64,000 nucleotides of DNA from Gnetum montanum (taxonomy: Eukaryota > Streptophyta > Gnetopsida > Gnetales > Gnetaceae). A program made the translations under genes and the position numbers. The notes under the pieces were generated by a model. It saw nothing but the letters and a program-made list of their open reading frames with translations. It did no database searches and had not been told where the DNA came from. Where the stretch lies: assembly GCA_015680685.1 (NCBI GenBank), contig MNCI01005801.1:6276-70275 (forward strand), in the 5' to 3' direction. How positions within the stretch are numbered: the first letter of the stretch is position 1; each line of letters opens with the position of its first letter. This document shows, in pieces, positions 35,515 through 46,769 of the stretch.

Positions 35515-38319
35515 ATGGTCCCAAAATGTGGACAAAAGGAAGATCCTGCTCAAGGTGGAAGCAAACAACCCAGGAGAGGTAGAAGACAAGATCCTACTAG
35601 ACAACATGTAGAATAGGAGGAGAAATTGTTTAGTATTCATCAAGAGGACCTTTCTACCATACAGGTCGGGTAGGCAGAAGGAGGAGTTGTTGCAATACTT
35701 GAACAGGGACAACATCTCACGTTGCCCTAAGATTGTGTTCAGGCCATCCACGAAAAGTCCACATTTGCTACGGTGATTGTGGAATTAAACTTTAAATATT
35801 TTGTAGAGTTCAATGCTGAGGCTATTAGGGATCACCTCAAAAGGTCTCCCTTATTGCCTAACCTCTCCGAAAGCGGTGCTTGGTACCTAGTGGAGATGTA
35901 CCAATTCTAGCACAATAGGGAGCAAGGAACCACTGTCAATATTTATGGTGTGACAGTTGATTTCTCCACACAGGCCATTTTAGAAGTGTTAAACCTTTCA
36001 AATATAGGGCCAAAAGTTTCTCAGTTATCCACTTGTTTAGACCCTGATGTGCGACTGGATTGGTTGGAAAGGGCTTATGGCAGAGATAAGACATTTGGTG
36101 AGTTGACGACGGAAGAGAGGATCTACTTTAAAATTGGAACATATCACCTCCTCCCCACAAAGGGCTTAAAAAGAATATCAACATATGTGCCAAGAGGATG
36201 TGCAGTGTTGATGAAAAAATTTAATGCTAACCTACCTCATCTATATTTAACGGAGATCCTGAGGCAGTTCGAGGAACGAAAGACAAGGAAGATGGTGTTG
36301 CCTTTCCCTTATCTTATCAGAAAGCTTTGTCGACATGTTGGTATCAAGGGGTACACTAATGATGTCCTCTAGAAAGCCCAAAATGCTTCCTATGCTGAAC
36401 TATTAAAGCCACTAGCCATAAGGAAAATTACTGGTGAGATGTTGAGACTAGAAGAAGAAGAAGAACAAATTGCTAGACAAACCACAACTCAACTTGTAGG
36501 ACCCAGCCAACCTCCAAGCACAAGACTCAATTAACAACAAGAAGCAGGGCCTAGCATAGGCTAGGATTAGCCATTGCCGTAAGACCACAAATCGTCGATA
36601 AGCCATCTTAGGGCCATCGCTAAGATGATCAATTGGGGAAGTCATGATGACGCAAATCTCTTCTGCATCATTGATGATGCCATTTAGACCACTGTTTCTT
36701 TGGATCACACAGGGGGTGAAGTGTCTATTCACATAGGAGGAGGGAAAAGTAGTTGGTCACAACAAATCTCAGGAAACACGACATCTTTCCAAGTGTAATT
36801 AGAAACTGATGAAGGGGCCACTGTGGTGGTTATGCAACACTAGGGTGCTGCAAGAGCCATAGATGTGGTCACAGACCACATTAAAGAATCATTCAATGTA
36901 CTTGTTGTACCACTGGTAGATCTCATAGGAGCATGGGATGCTCAAAATTTGGCCGGAAACTCAATGACTCTTGTGGAACATGAGGATGCGCTTGATCAAT
37001 TGCTCCAAATAGGGTAAATAATGACATCCCTGTTTGACATCCCTCAGGATGTTATGGTAATTCAGTTAGATCTCATTTCTACAAAGGGGAAGCTGGTCTT
37101 AATAGAAGTGAGGGTTGAGCATGCTGAAGAAAAAGTGTAGAAATTACAAGAGCAGCTCATGGCCTTATAAGTAGCACAGTGGGACCCTTTGCAATTTTTT
37201 CCCGCAGACTAGCTAGATAATTTCAAAACTTAGCAACTAACCAAGCTAATCACAGAGAATAAAAAGGTGGCTGAAGAAAAAGAGAAGGCTATTTGGGATG
37301 CCTTCGCAGCACAGGCACAAACTCATGTGCATCTCAAAGCGCTCAACACCTTACAAGAAGAAAATAAACATCTTGTTGTCGACAACCTTCAGTTGACCAC
37401 TCTGGAAAAGTAAAAGAATGTTCTCAAGGAACAATTTCATCAATTGCGAGAATAATTCATCCAGGTCAACCAAGACATAAGTCATTTACCCAGGGAGAGT
37501 AGAACCCTCTCAATGGAGGAGGTACGTGTAATTCGCCAAAAGATAGCTGTTGAAATAAGCACGTGGCAAAATGAGGCTAAATGACATGAAAAGCTGAAGG
37601 AGCACTTTTGAGATTAGGTGAGGATGTACAAATAGATTCTTGAGAAGGAGATCCATATGGCCAAGGCCCACATCAATGCTATTAGTACTCAACACATTGA
37701 CTGGTGGGCCATATTGGACACATATGCCTTTGCCCACCAAGTAGAAGTTAAGAACGAAGATCTAGAAATTTAGGATTTGATAGAATACATGAAGTTGAAA
37801 AACCTGTGGTATGCCAACCTTGCCATGTTAATAGCAGGGCACCGAAGGACAGAGCTCAAGCAACATGTAGCAACCACCTATGTTAAATATGAAGCAGAAT
37901 TTGCAGAACGCAAGAAGTTGTTGGAAAAATTGGAGGTCGCAAATTTTGAAATTGAGGTGGTGAAAGTAAGCTACCAAGGACAAAAAGATATCACAGTAGA
38001 TTTCACTCGATGCCTCATGGATTTTCAAGAATACAAAAATAAAGCCAGAGCCTACGAGGAGGAATGATGGGTGTTTGCAGCTTGGTATATCATGGCCAAT
38101 CACATGTTTCTGCAACTACCCTATCCATGGGAAGTGCCAACTCCGGCAAACATCGAAACATTAACATGGATGACATAAGATCCTTAGACCAAAGAGGAGA
38201 AGCTCCAGGCCATACTTCAACACCATCAAGTCTGAAAGCCTAGAGCACAAGATAAAGGGAAAGCACCAATGGAGGATCCACTACCACCAGGAACTACATG
38301 AGTTCCACAAATTTTTTAG
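35515..38319 (+). pseudogene. 3' ORF of element B: plant-transposon-protein-like domain plus long helical region
   Basis: ATG at 35515 opens one frame of about 930 codons. Residues about 80-285 resemble the putative plant transposon protein domain found next to Ty3-type pol genes (NFKYFVEFNAEAIRDHLK, GVTVDFSTQAILEVLNLSNI, RIYFKIGTYHLLPTKGLKRI, LPFPYLIRKLCRHVGIKGYT). From about 36420 on it is rich in E, K, Q and A with heptad-like spacing (LRLEEEEEQIARQ, NKKVAEEKEKAIWDAFAAQA, KKLLEKLEVANFEIEVV), suggesting coiled coil. It is cut by nearly 30 in-frame stops (TAG commonest, then TAA, then TGA), but the frame never shifts. Function is unknown; the domain family is not enzymatically characterised as far as I know. 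Confidence 0.75.
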
Positions 38320-38444
38320 TTGTAGCACATTCTTTGTGTTATGTCTTTGTTTTGTTTTCATTTCACACTATGGCATAATTCCATTTTCACCATCCAATAA
38401 TCCCATACCTATCCACTGTGTAATTGTTGTAACTTGAGGACGAG

Positions 38445-38466
38445 TTTTCATTCAGTTGTGGGGGTA
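38445..38466 (+). promoter_or_regulatory. Polypurine tract and U-box of element B
   Basis: GAGTTTTCATTCAGTTGTGG then GGGTA immediately before the 3' LTR. The TTTTCATTCA word is shared with C, D and F. Confidence 0.75.
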
Positions 38467-39260
38467 TGATGAGTCGTCATTTGGGCGCGATATCGCATAT
38501 GTGATATCACAACTTATCTCCTCATCTATAAATAAGAGGTAGAAAGATTAGTTATGATCATTAGAAAATTAGGAAGTCAGTTTTAGTTTAAGTGTTTTCA
38601 TTTTCTTTCTCTCAACCCTTTTCCTCTTCGTGTATGCCTACATTATGGTGAATGTAATTTTATGGCATCCTTTATTCGAGTGTGACGTACTTGGACACAC
38701 ACATGACTAGTAATAAAGATCGAGATTACTTCATCATTGCAACATTCACTTAGATTAATTATTTAATTAATTTTTATTTACTACTTTCCTAGTTTATCTC
38801 TCTCATCCTTATCTCATGTTAAAACACAGAATGAGTACGACTTGATTACGAGCATTTAAGTGTGACTACTTGGTAACCGAGTAGCGTACCTAGGATCTAC
38901 ACTTGGTAATCTCAGTGGTAGTCATGCAAGAAGTCCAAGATGTATACGGATAATTAAGGAACAAATGCTCATCACACTTAGGCTAGTTTAGATTCTCTCA
39001 CCCTCTCTCTCCTAGATTAGTAAATCTTACTTTCCATTGCCTTTAGAAGTAGCGTTAGATTAGAAACCACATCAGACACCTCACTCTGGACTAAAACATA
39101 CATGAAAAAGATAATACTAGTCCAGGTGGGAAGAGAGTGAACTGCGACCTAAGGCTAACTATCTAGATGCCACAACTAGTCCATCTGTGGAGTTTGACCG
39201 GATCGCGCGTGTAACGCTTGTATTTGTATGGTTGAGTGTAGGGGTACTCGCCACTCATCA
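38467..39260 (+). repeat. 3' LTR of element B
   Basis: 794 bp, TGATGAGTCG...CACTCATCA. It has GCGATATCGC (38487-38496) and GTGATATCAC, one palindromic unit fewer than the 5' LTR; otherwise closely similar. Confidence 0.95.
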
Positions 39261-39887
39261 AAAATTTTTGCATCATGGTGGACAAGTCCTTAGGTTGCTT
39301 GTATGAGATGCAATGCTACATGCATAGTCATGCTGTGTGCCTGCAAGATCCTACAAAAATCAAATAGAAAAAACAACATCAAGTTGCACCTATAGTAAAT
39401 AGAGTTAAAATGTACAAATGAAAGGAAAGTAATGCAAAGAGTGATAGTTTTAGGCTATTTTGGTTTATAGTGGTAGCTTAAGGCCATTTTGGGCCATCAC
39501 AAAGGGGATGATAGTTTAAGGCCATTTTGACCCATTGATGATAGTTTAAGGCCATTCTAGGCTGTATGCTAGTTTAATGCCTTTCCAGGTGATGTGTTTT
39601 TTGTAGATTTAGTTTTATGATTTTTATGTGTTTTTGATGTTTTTCAAAGGAAATGTGTAAGCTAAGAGGATGAATGTGTAAATAAAGCAAAAATTCATGA
39701 ACAAAACAAAATGCATGATCTAAGAAAGTAGGCAAAATGTAAATGCATAAACTAGTGCGATGAAAATGAAAGTAAAAATTGCATGACACATGGAGGCAAG
39801 AGGTACATAGGAGCCTAATGCATTTTTGACGAGGAAAGAGCCTTGATCACGTACTTATTTCCTAATTTGATTTGGATTAGGGGACGC
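39261..39887 (-). mobile_element. Element A internal region, right of B
   Basis: Contains four diverged units of GATAGTTTAAGGCCATTTTG type (39440-39590). No coding motif. Confidence 0.55.
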
Positions 39888-40169
39888 CTAGGGCCTAGGG
39901 TCCTCTGGGAGGTTGTTGGCTTCAACTACTTGTTTAGGTGTGTCAATATTATGCATTGTGTTGGTTGCCACAAATGCATCACCAATAAACTGCAACTCTG
40001 ATACTTGCTCCATGTCGATATTATGGATAACCAAAGGGGAGGCATTATCACTATGGATGATAACTTGACCACCTTCGTATAGAAGGTGGACTTCTTGGTG
40101 GATGGGAGAGGAGATGGTCTGTAGTTGAGCTAGCCAAGGCCTACCCAGGATTAGGTTGAAGCTTAACAT
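39888..40169 (-). pseudogene. Element A protease-like end (ILGRPWL motif)
   Basis: Minus-strand frame with LSFNLILGRPWLAQLQTISS, then IHQEVHLLYEGGQVIIHSDN. The hydrophobic-hydrophobic-LGRPWL signature marks the C-terminal part of gypsy retropepsins, followed by the usual PR-RT linker. The catalytic DSG/DTG motif upstream (40200-40500) cannot be read with confidence. No RT follows. Confidence 0.6.
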
Positions 40170-41581
40170 CTCCTCTATGACTATGAAATTTGTAGAGGTG
40201 GGGAACTACTTCTCTACCATGAACGCAATGTTGATTGTAGCCCTGATAGTGTCATGTGATTCGTTGAAGGATTTTAGACACATGGTTTTGGTTGGCTTGA
40301 TTTTGTCTACCAGACCTAGCTTGTTGATGATGGAGTATAAGACTATGTTTTTTGTTGCATAATCATCAACCTACACTTTTTGGATCATGCACTATCCACC
40401 ATGTATGTTAATAGACATCGAAGTCATAGTGACCTCTCCTCATTCAAGGTTGACCTTGATTGCATCGTCATGAAAGGCTAGGGATGTCGAACCTGATTCC
40501 TATGGAGCAGGGGGCAACATCACTGCACAGATGGATGCCTCATCTATGGGGATGTCCTCCATGATAGGAATGAAGGCCAAAATTTGGGCTATGGCTTGGC
40601 AATGAGTAGATGAGGTCATAACAAGTCATATAAGCTTAGCATTGTGTTCTTTTGGTTGAGCATTTATTTCACCTATGTTAGTGTGGCTATGAAGTCCTTG
40701 TCATTGGCCATTATGCTAGCCTTCACTTCCTCCATGTGGCTCGAGAGATGGATCTCTCATAGAGGGAACTTGGGCATGGGTTGTTTGGCCTACTGGCAGG
40801 TCACATTGCTTGGTTCTTACTTGTTGGTTGTGGCCATCGCTTTGACCATGGGGATTATGAGGTGCCATTTTGACCTCTTGCATTACCATTTGGTGGACCT
40901 TCCTAGGTTGCCAATGGGGTCAACCCTTGGAGGAAAAGGGACCAACACATTGCCCACTGTTGGGCTTCAGGAAGATGAGGGGCCATCACATTATGGTTCC
41001 CTTATGAAAAATGGTGGTTTCTTAGTAGTTGTTGTTGTAGGGCCAATGCATTATGGCATCTTCATGACAAATGGTTGCTTAGTAGTTGTTAGTATAGCTT
41101 GCCAATTTAATGTCTTAGTATATAGTTGTTGCTATTTTAACATCATAGAAGATGTAGGCTATGGAATCCTAACCATGAATAGTGTTGTGTATGCCTACAG
41201 TGGTACTTTGATCACAAAAGGAGGCCTCTTTCTTGTGGAGGTCAAGGGGACCTTTACATTGCTGGGAGGCCCACAAATTACAAAATTCTACTTTACTAGT
41301 GCTAACTTGGCTATGTTGATGGTGTTGATGACATAGGCAACATTGTCTCTGTTGGACTGGTATGCTGCATCAAGCACCAGTTGGCTCCTTTCTATCATTC
41401 TTTGCAAATTGTCTTGCAAAGATCAATAGAAGTCCATGCAATGACCAAACATCTAGTGATAATGACAGAATTAGTTTAGTTGGAAATGTTGTGGGATCAA
41501 GGGCTCATTCAGTACTACTAAGGCAAGGTTCCTCAAGAGTTCACAATACTTGTCATCATGTTGGTGAGCAATTTCTGATAC
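40170..41581 (-). pseudogene. Element A gag-protease linker, decayed
   Basis: Minus-strand reading gives repeated low-complexity peptides with many stops. A 230-codon open frame on the plus strand (40644-41336) lacks any known motif and is taken as antisense chance. Homology to a gag tail is inferred from position. Confidence 0.4.
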
Positions 41582-43263
41582 TTATTTGTATTTAATTTTC
41601 CCAACTTTCAAGAGTTGATCCAGTAACTTTGAGGGTTTCATCAGTAATGGGATGTACTTTGAGTGATCGTTATCCTCAAAGTGGGATCTTGTAGTGGCTT
41701 GCACTATGACCCCTACTGATGTGGGTGAGTTGGCACTAGAGTTAGTGGCTTTATGTGTCGAGGCCTTGGGCTGCTTAAACTTTGGGCCCCGATTGGTTGC
41801 TTTTTCAGGGGTGGCTATTGTTGCCATGGTTGTGTTTTGCTTGTGTGTGTGTTGGTTTCTGTAGGCCATGTGGGTTAAGTCATTACTTGCTTGTACTACG
41901 TCCTCTATGCCCTTATGTTGGGCAAAGGCTTGGCTGAGAGACTTTGGGACTAGGTATTATAGTTTTAACTTAATGAAGTCATTAACTACACCCATGAAGA
42001 TGGCGAAGAGATGTGTCTTTGTTATGGGCTCATTGATTTCTTACAAGGTGGCACTCCATTATTGGATGAATTTGGCCATAGGCTCTAAGGGCCCTTGCTT
42101 GACCTGCATGAGCTGGTTAAGAGTTGCTTGAAGTTTTAGGTTGTACATGAAGCATGTTACAAACTAGCTGAGGAGATCCTCTAGGGAGGACATTGAGGCC
42201 CTAGGTAACAAATGGTACTAGTCTAAGGCTTTTTCGGTGAGAGGCACGGGGAAGATGTGCATGATGGTATGTGGCCATGCTTGCAAAAGTAGGCACTTGG
42301 ACTTGAATGTGACCAAGTGCACATTGGGGTTGCCTTCACCATTGTATTTAGTGAGTTGAGGTAGCAGAACCCCAGTTCGGAGGGTTTGGGGTTGTATTGT
42401 AGCACTTATGAGATCATCCTAGTAAAAGTCCACCATCTTGATGGTTTTGGAGGAGGCAACTTTAAGCTAGTTGATCTCCTTTGTCAAACCTTGGATCAGC
42501 TAGAATGCTAATCCAAGCTTGGAGATGTGCTAGCCAGTTGCATTGATTGGGCTTGTGTTGCTTGCAAGTTGAAGGGCTAGATTGTTGATTGCAGAGTATG
42601 TTAGTTTAATGTCATAGCATATAGATGTAGTTGTTGTGTTAGGTGAGTGATGGATGTGGTGATTGAGATAGGCCACACATGTGTGGGTTGGATTGACATC
42701 AAGGGCATTGATGAAATAGGCAGGACATAAGATGCCTGAATCATTTAAAGTCAAGAGGTGGCCCCTACGTGAACATAGGGTTGGGTAGATGCAACAGTTT
42801 CTTGCAAGAAAGGATGAACTAGCATGGTCACCATCTTGGAAAGGATAGTTGAACTAAATTAAGGAGGGGCCATACTAGGAAGTGGTTGTTGGAAGATGAT
42901 GTAAAAAGGGCTCTCATGTTTGGACTAGGCCTCAAACTCATTTTATTCCTCTTGTGAGGCTTCCTCATAGGTTGTTCCTGCATTGCACTCATTTGCATGG
43001 ATGAGTTGGGATAGCAACTAGTGGTAGGAATCTATGAGTGGGATTATATCAAACAAGGTAGGGTTGTATTCTCATTCAGCCAAGTGGACTCATTTCTAGT
43101 CTTGTTTTGCCTCCAAGTCAAGGTGATCCATGGTTAATCCTACTTGGATTTTGGCACAAACAAAGTTATATTATTCATGGCTAAGCATGGCATGCTTTGG
43201 ATGGATCATGGTGTCAAATTTTTTACACATTGATGTGGAAGGTTGATCTAGATTCATATTCAT
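41582..43263 (-). pseudogene. Gag of element A
   Basis: The minus-strand frame used from 42400 to 41582 carries the retrotransposon gag signature: YNGEGNPNVHLVTFKSKCLL, IMHIFPVPLTEKALD, then after a stop YHLLPRASMSSLEDLL and FVTCFMYNLKLQATLNQL. These correspond to Y.G..NP..H...F, FP.SL...A..W and the FL..F pattern. A basic, T/K-rich tail follows (PKFKQPKASTHKATNSS). Upstream, frames up to about 43263 (MNMNLDQPSTSMCKKFDTMI) plausibly form the N-terminus, but a frameshift must be assumed. Several in-frame stops. It differs from B/D gag and belongs to another lineage. Confidence 0.7.
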
Positions 43264-43314
43264 AGATCAAGTTATGAGCGTTGCTATTTGTAAAAGATAT
43301 CTAACTTTGAAAAC

Positions 43315-43525
43315 TGTAGAAAAATGGCTAAGTTTGCTAGTAGCAGAAAATGACTAAGTCTAAAAAATGCAAAAAAATTGACTAAGTGTAAAACTACAAA
43401 AAATTGGCTAAGTATGAAACTATGAAAATTTGGCTAAGTATGAAAATGTAAAAAAATGCTATGTATGAAAATGCAAAAAACATGCTAAGTATGGAAATGT
43501 AGAAAAAATGCTAAGTATGGAGGCT
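43315..43525. repeat. Minisatellite in the leader of element A
   Basis: About seven or eight diverged units of roughly 27-33 bp with core AAAAAATGGCTAAGTATGAA. Located between 5' LTR and gag on the element's strand. No tRNA primer site is recognised in the leader. Confidence 0.85.
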
Positions 43526-43705
43526 ACCCTTCTTCTAGCACTAAAAACTATAATGACTAAAAATGTTGGCAGTTGGAACACTAAGGGGTTTGCAGGTGCA
43601 CAGCCTAACCTTGCATCCCCATGAGGGCCTTGCTAGAGGTAGAGATGAGGTTCCTAAATGATCTTGTTGATCAAGAAGGGACTTATGGAATGCAAATAGT
43701 TCTAA

Positions 43706-44892
43706 TGCAAAAATGACATTAAGCATTGAGTGGCATCAATTGTATGAATAGTGCTAAGCATAGTCAATGTTAATGGTATGAATAATGCTAAGTGTAGTCA
43801 CATTTTTTAGCAAAAAAAAAGAAAAGTGTCAACATTCATGGATTGCCGCTTGAGCACAGTTGTAGGACAAATGTAGATAAAATGCAAAAAAATGAAAAAA
43901 ATAAATGCAAAGGATGAAGAGAGAGAAATGGAACACCATCCCAAATGGAGTTGAGCATAGTTAACTCCAAAAGGGATTTATAAGGTATGTAGTGTACAAC
44001 GAGTGTAGTGGGAGCATAGTCACAGTCTCGATGGTGTCGAGCCGTGAAGTTTGTTGCTTGTCGCAATGTACCATGCTTGCCAGGTTGGCTGTTGTGATGT
44101 ACTATGTGGTGTTCTGCAAGGTTGCAGTATACTATGTGGTGTAACGATGCTTCTCTACTAGTGTGGTGTGCTCTAGGTCTTGTTTGCCCATGGAGCTAAG
44201 TGCCAAAATGCCAAAACGCCAAATGAAAGTGCCAATTGCCAACCCCTAAAATGTTGGGGATCCAAGGATATTTATAGGGCTAGCTTTAGTCAAAAGTGTA
44301 CTAAGAGTGTAGCCCCAAACTTAGGAAAAATCTAGTCAAGAATTGGAAAAAACTGGAAAAATGTGGTTAAGTGTTGACTATGCTCTAGGGGAGGCTAACT
44401 ACGCTTTTGAGCATAGTGAGTGTCTTGGGCATAGGTTCAACACTTAGAGAAATCTATGCAAAATCTGGCACCTAGGGTGACTATGCTAACTATACTTAGA
44501 GCATAGTTGGGAGGTGTAGTTTCAAATTTTTTTACAAAACTGGTGTTCTGTGCTAACTATGCTCTAGAGCATAGTCCTAGCAGTGCAAAGCATAGTCTCA
44601 GCACTTAGAGAAATTTGCAACTTATATCATCATTCTGATACTTAGCTAAAATCTTACAAAATGTTGGCTATTGAAGTTGACTACACTCTACTGCAATGGA
44701 GAGCATAGTCCTAGCACTTAGACAAATTTGCAGAAAGTGTCATCATTCCAATACTTAGAAAATTTTTGCAAATCTAGTAGTTTGAGCTGACTATGCTCAA
44801 CACTTAGAAAAATATGGGCAAAGTGCCACCATTTTGACACTTAGCCAAATTTGTAGTCAAGATGCTAGAACCCAAAATTTTGTGGTGTTTCA
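43706..44892 (-). repeat. 5' LTR of element A
   Basis: 1,187 bp. On the minus strand it starts TGAAACACCACAAAATTTTG. Rich in GCATAGT/ACTATGC words. It includes the perfect 20-bp palindrome ACTATGCTCTAGAGCATAGT at 44556-44575. Confidence 0.88.
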
Positions 44893-46610
44893 ATACCATT
44901 TAGGTTCATTCGGCAATTTTTTAGTTATAGCCCTATCAAAGAGGAGTTCATTAGGAAACATATTAGATAGTGGGTTTTCTTCCTCTTTGTTGTTCCATTG
45001 GAACTAAGATAAATGGTTAACAACCACACTCTTAGTGCCCTTTCGATCTACCATCGTAGATTGAATTCCTGTAAAATCACCAACCACCATATGACATGGG
45101 GGCTTACCATTGGCTTGCTCAATAGGAAGTGGATGGCATTTTGGTCGATGTCCACAAACACTTTGTATCCAAGCACATAGTGCCAAAACTTCTCTAGAGA
45201 AAACCCCACTACCAGTAATTTTTTTTATGGTGGTGTAGTTCAGTTGTGCACCAATAATGCTTTGATTTATGTAGTGGATGTAGTATGGATGTTTCTTGTC
45301 ATCAATATACATAAGCATAACTCCCAAGGCATAATTTGATGCATCCATCATGATATGAAATGGTTCGGACCAATTAGATGCTTGTAGGATTGGAGTTTCT
45401 ACAAGTTTCTCTTTTAGCTGTTGGAATGCTTTTTCACATTCTGAGGTCCAAAAACATGAAGCATATTTCTTTATTAACTTCACCAATAGCTTTGCGATCT
45501 TAGAGAAATTCTCTATGAATCACCAGTAGTAGCTAGTATGTCCAAAGAATGATTGAACATCTTTGATAGTTTTTGGTTGATGAATTATTCCTTGGATGAC
45601 ACTTATTTTTTTAGGGTCTACCTCAATTATTGCTTGTGATATCATGTGCCCTAATACAATGTCTTCCTACACCATCAAATGACTCTTTTGCTAGTTGAGA
45701 CACAAATTGGCTTCAATAGATCATTTTGGTACTTGTTCAAGGTGGTCTAGAGCTTACTCAAATGTAGCTCCATAGGTAGAGAAGTCATCCATGAAGACTT
45801 CCACACCACTATTGATGTACTATTGAAAAATGCTTAGAACTAGGTATTATAATGTAGTAAGAGCATTTCATAGACCAAATGGCATCTTATGATATGCAAA
45901 ATTTCCCCAAGGATTTGTGAATGTTGTCTTGGCCTAGTCCTTTAGTGCAATTTGAATTTGGTTATAGCCACTATAACCATCCAGAGAACTATAGTAGCAA
46001 TGCCCAAATATTATGTCTAACACCTAATGAACAAATGACAATAGAAAATGATCCTTGAATGTTGCCATATTTAACAACTGAAAATTGGTATAAACTCGCC
46101 ACCTGCCTCCTTTCTTTAGCACAATGAGTGGACGATTCCACTCACTATCCACAATGGGATAAATGAACCCTATCTTGAGAAGTTGTTAAATTTCCTCTTT
46201 GATGATCGACTTCTATTTGGGGTTTAATCATCTCTATGGCTACCTCTTTGGCTTCATGGCTGGATTAGTGTAGATGTGATGTTGACATATCCTAGGATCA
46301 AACCCTGTGAGTTCAGGATATGACCAAGCAAAAGTTACTGACCATTGTAAACTACATTCAACAACATATTTTTCTATTTTGGAGAAAGATTTACATTGAT
46401 TATGATCAAATTTCCATTTTTTAAGAACACATATTCTATGTTGGTCGATAGTATTTTTAGTTCAAAGGGCTCTTTCTTGAAATTTTTAGGAATTTCCAAC
46501 TCTTCCCAATAGGTATTATCATTTGCATCATTAGAGAGTTGGTGATGAACGTGCTCTAGTTCATCCTTGCCTTTGAAATATGTGCATGTTAGGCTCTTAG
46601 TTGATTCCAT
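44893..46610 (-). pseudogene. Element C reverse transcriptase and RNase H
   Basis: The RNase H part (45004-45486) reads SECEKAFQQLKEKLVETPIL, QASNWSEPFHIMMDASNYAL and ends ...TKSVVVNHLS, where D has TENVVTDHLSQ. The RT part carries VFMDDFST at about 45786-45803 (family YVDDI/L) and sequences matching PLVIIPKK and GYSGYN regions. 46374-46610 is the linker (EIPKNFKKEPFELKILS). Stops and frameshifts abound. Confidence 0.85.
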
Positions 46611-46769
46611 GAAAAGTGTGTTGCTTTTAGAATCAGTGGTTAACCATTGGTTGTCCTCCTATTTTGTGGCTTCTATGTATAGACACTTTGAATTTATGCT
46701 TTTGGCACATACTACTTGCATGCAGAGATGGATGCTCATTTCATTGCCTAGAGTTTCTGCACATAATTG

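Larger units (their letters stand above)
30650..39260 (+). mobile_element. Element B: gypsy-family element with gag, internal promoter and a novel-type 3' ORF, no pol
   Basis: 8,611 bp with LTRs 30650-31462 and 38467-39260, PBS at 31463, gag at 31604-33585, a post-gag non-coding region homologous to the post-pol region of element D, an internal palindrome-TATA cassette at 34957-35040, a single-frame ORF at 35515-38319, and a polypurine tract at 38448-38466. Protease, RT, RNase H and integrase are absent: gag passes straight into sequence that follows pol in D. It sits inside element A. The 5-bp flanks (CTAGT and AAAAT) do not match. It must depend on another element for replication enzymes. 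Confidence 0.85.
27521..44892 (-). mobile_element. Element A: long-LTR gag-protease retrotransposon, interrupted by element B
   Basis: Two homologous LTRs (27521-29191 and 43706-44892) enclose about 5.9 kb of own internal sequence plus the whole of element B. Direction is minus: a polypurine tract AAAGAGGGGCCAA directly precedes the left LTR on that strand, and gag- and protease-like frames read minus. No reverse transcriptase or integrase motif is found in the internal sequence, so A looks non-autonomous or pol-deleted. There is no matching target duplication (ATTCA left, ATACC right). The flanks are two non-adjacent parts of element C. Confidence 0.8.

Noticed and set aside
35515-38319. Use of TAG/TAA as glutamine codons (recoded genetic code)
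   Set aside because: The host-type PPR pseudogene and LRR fragments do not need recoding, TGA stops also occur at Arg/Trp-like places, and methylation-driven C-to-T change explains the pattern in plant transposons.
30645-39265. Target-site duplication for element B
   Set aside because: The five bases outside the LTRs, CTAGT and AAAAT, differ; no alternative pair within a few bases fits.
40644-41336. 230-codon plus-strand open frame as a gene
   Set aside because: It is antisense to the gag-protease part of element A, has no domain, and is rich in residues that arise from the complement of the decayed coding strand.
27521-44892. A as an endogenous pararetrovirus
   Set aside because: It has two LTRs, a PPT and a gag with gypsy pattern; no movement-protein or caulimovirid RT motifs are seen.
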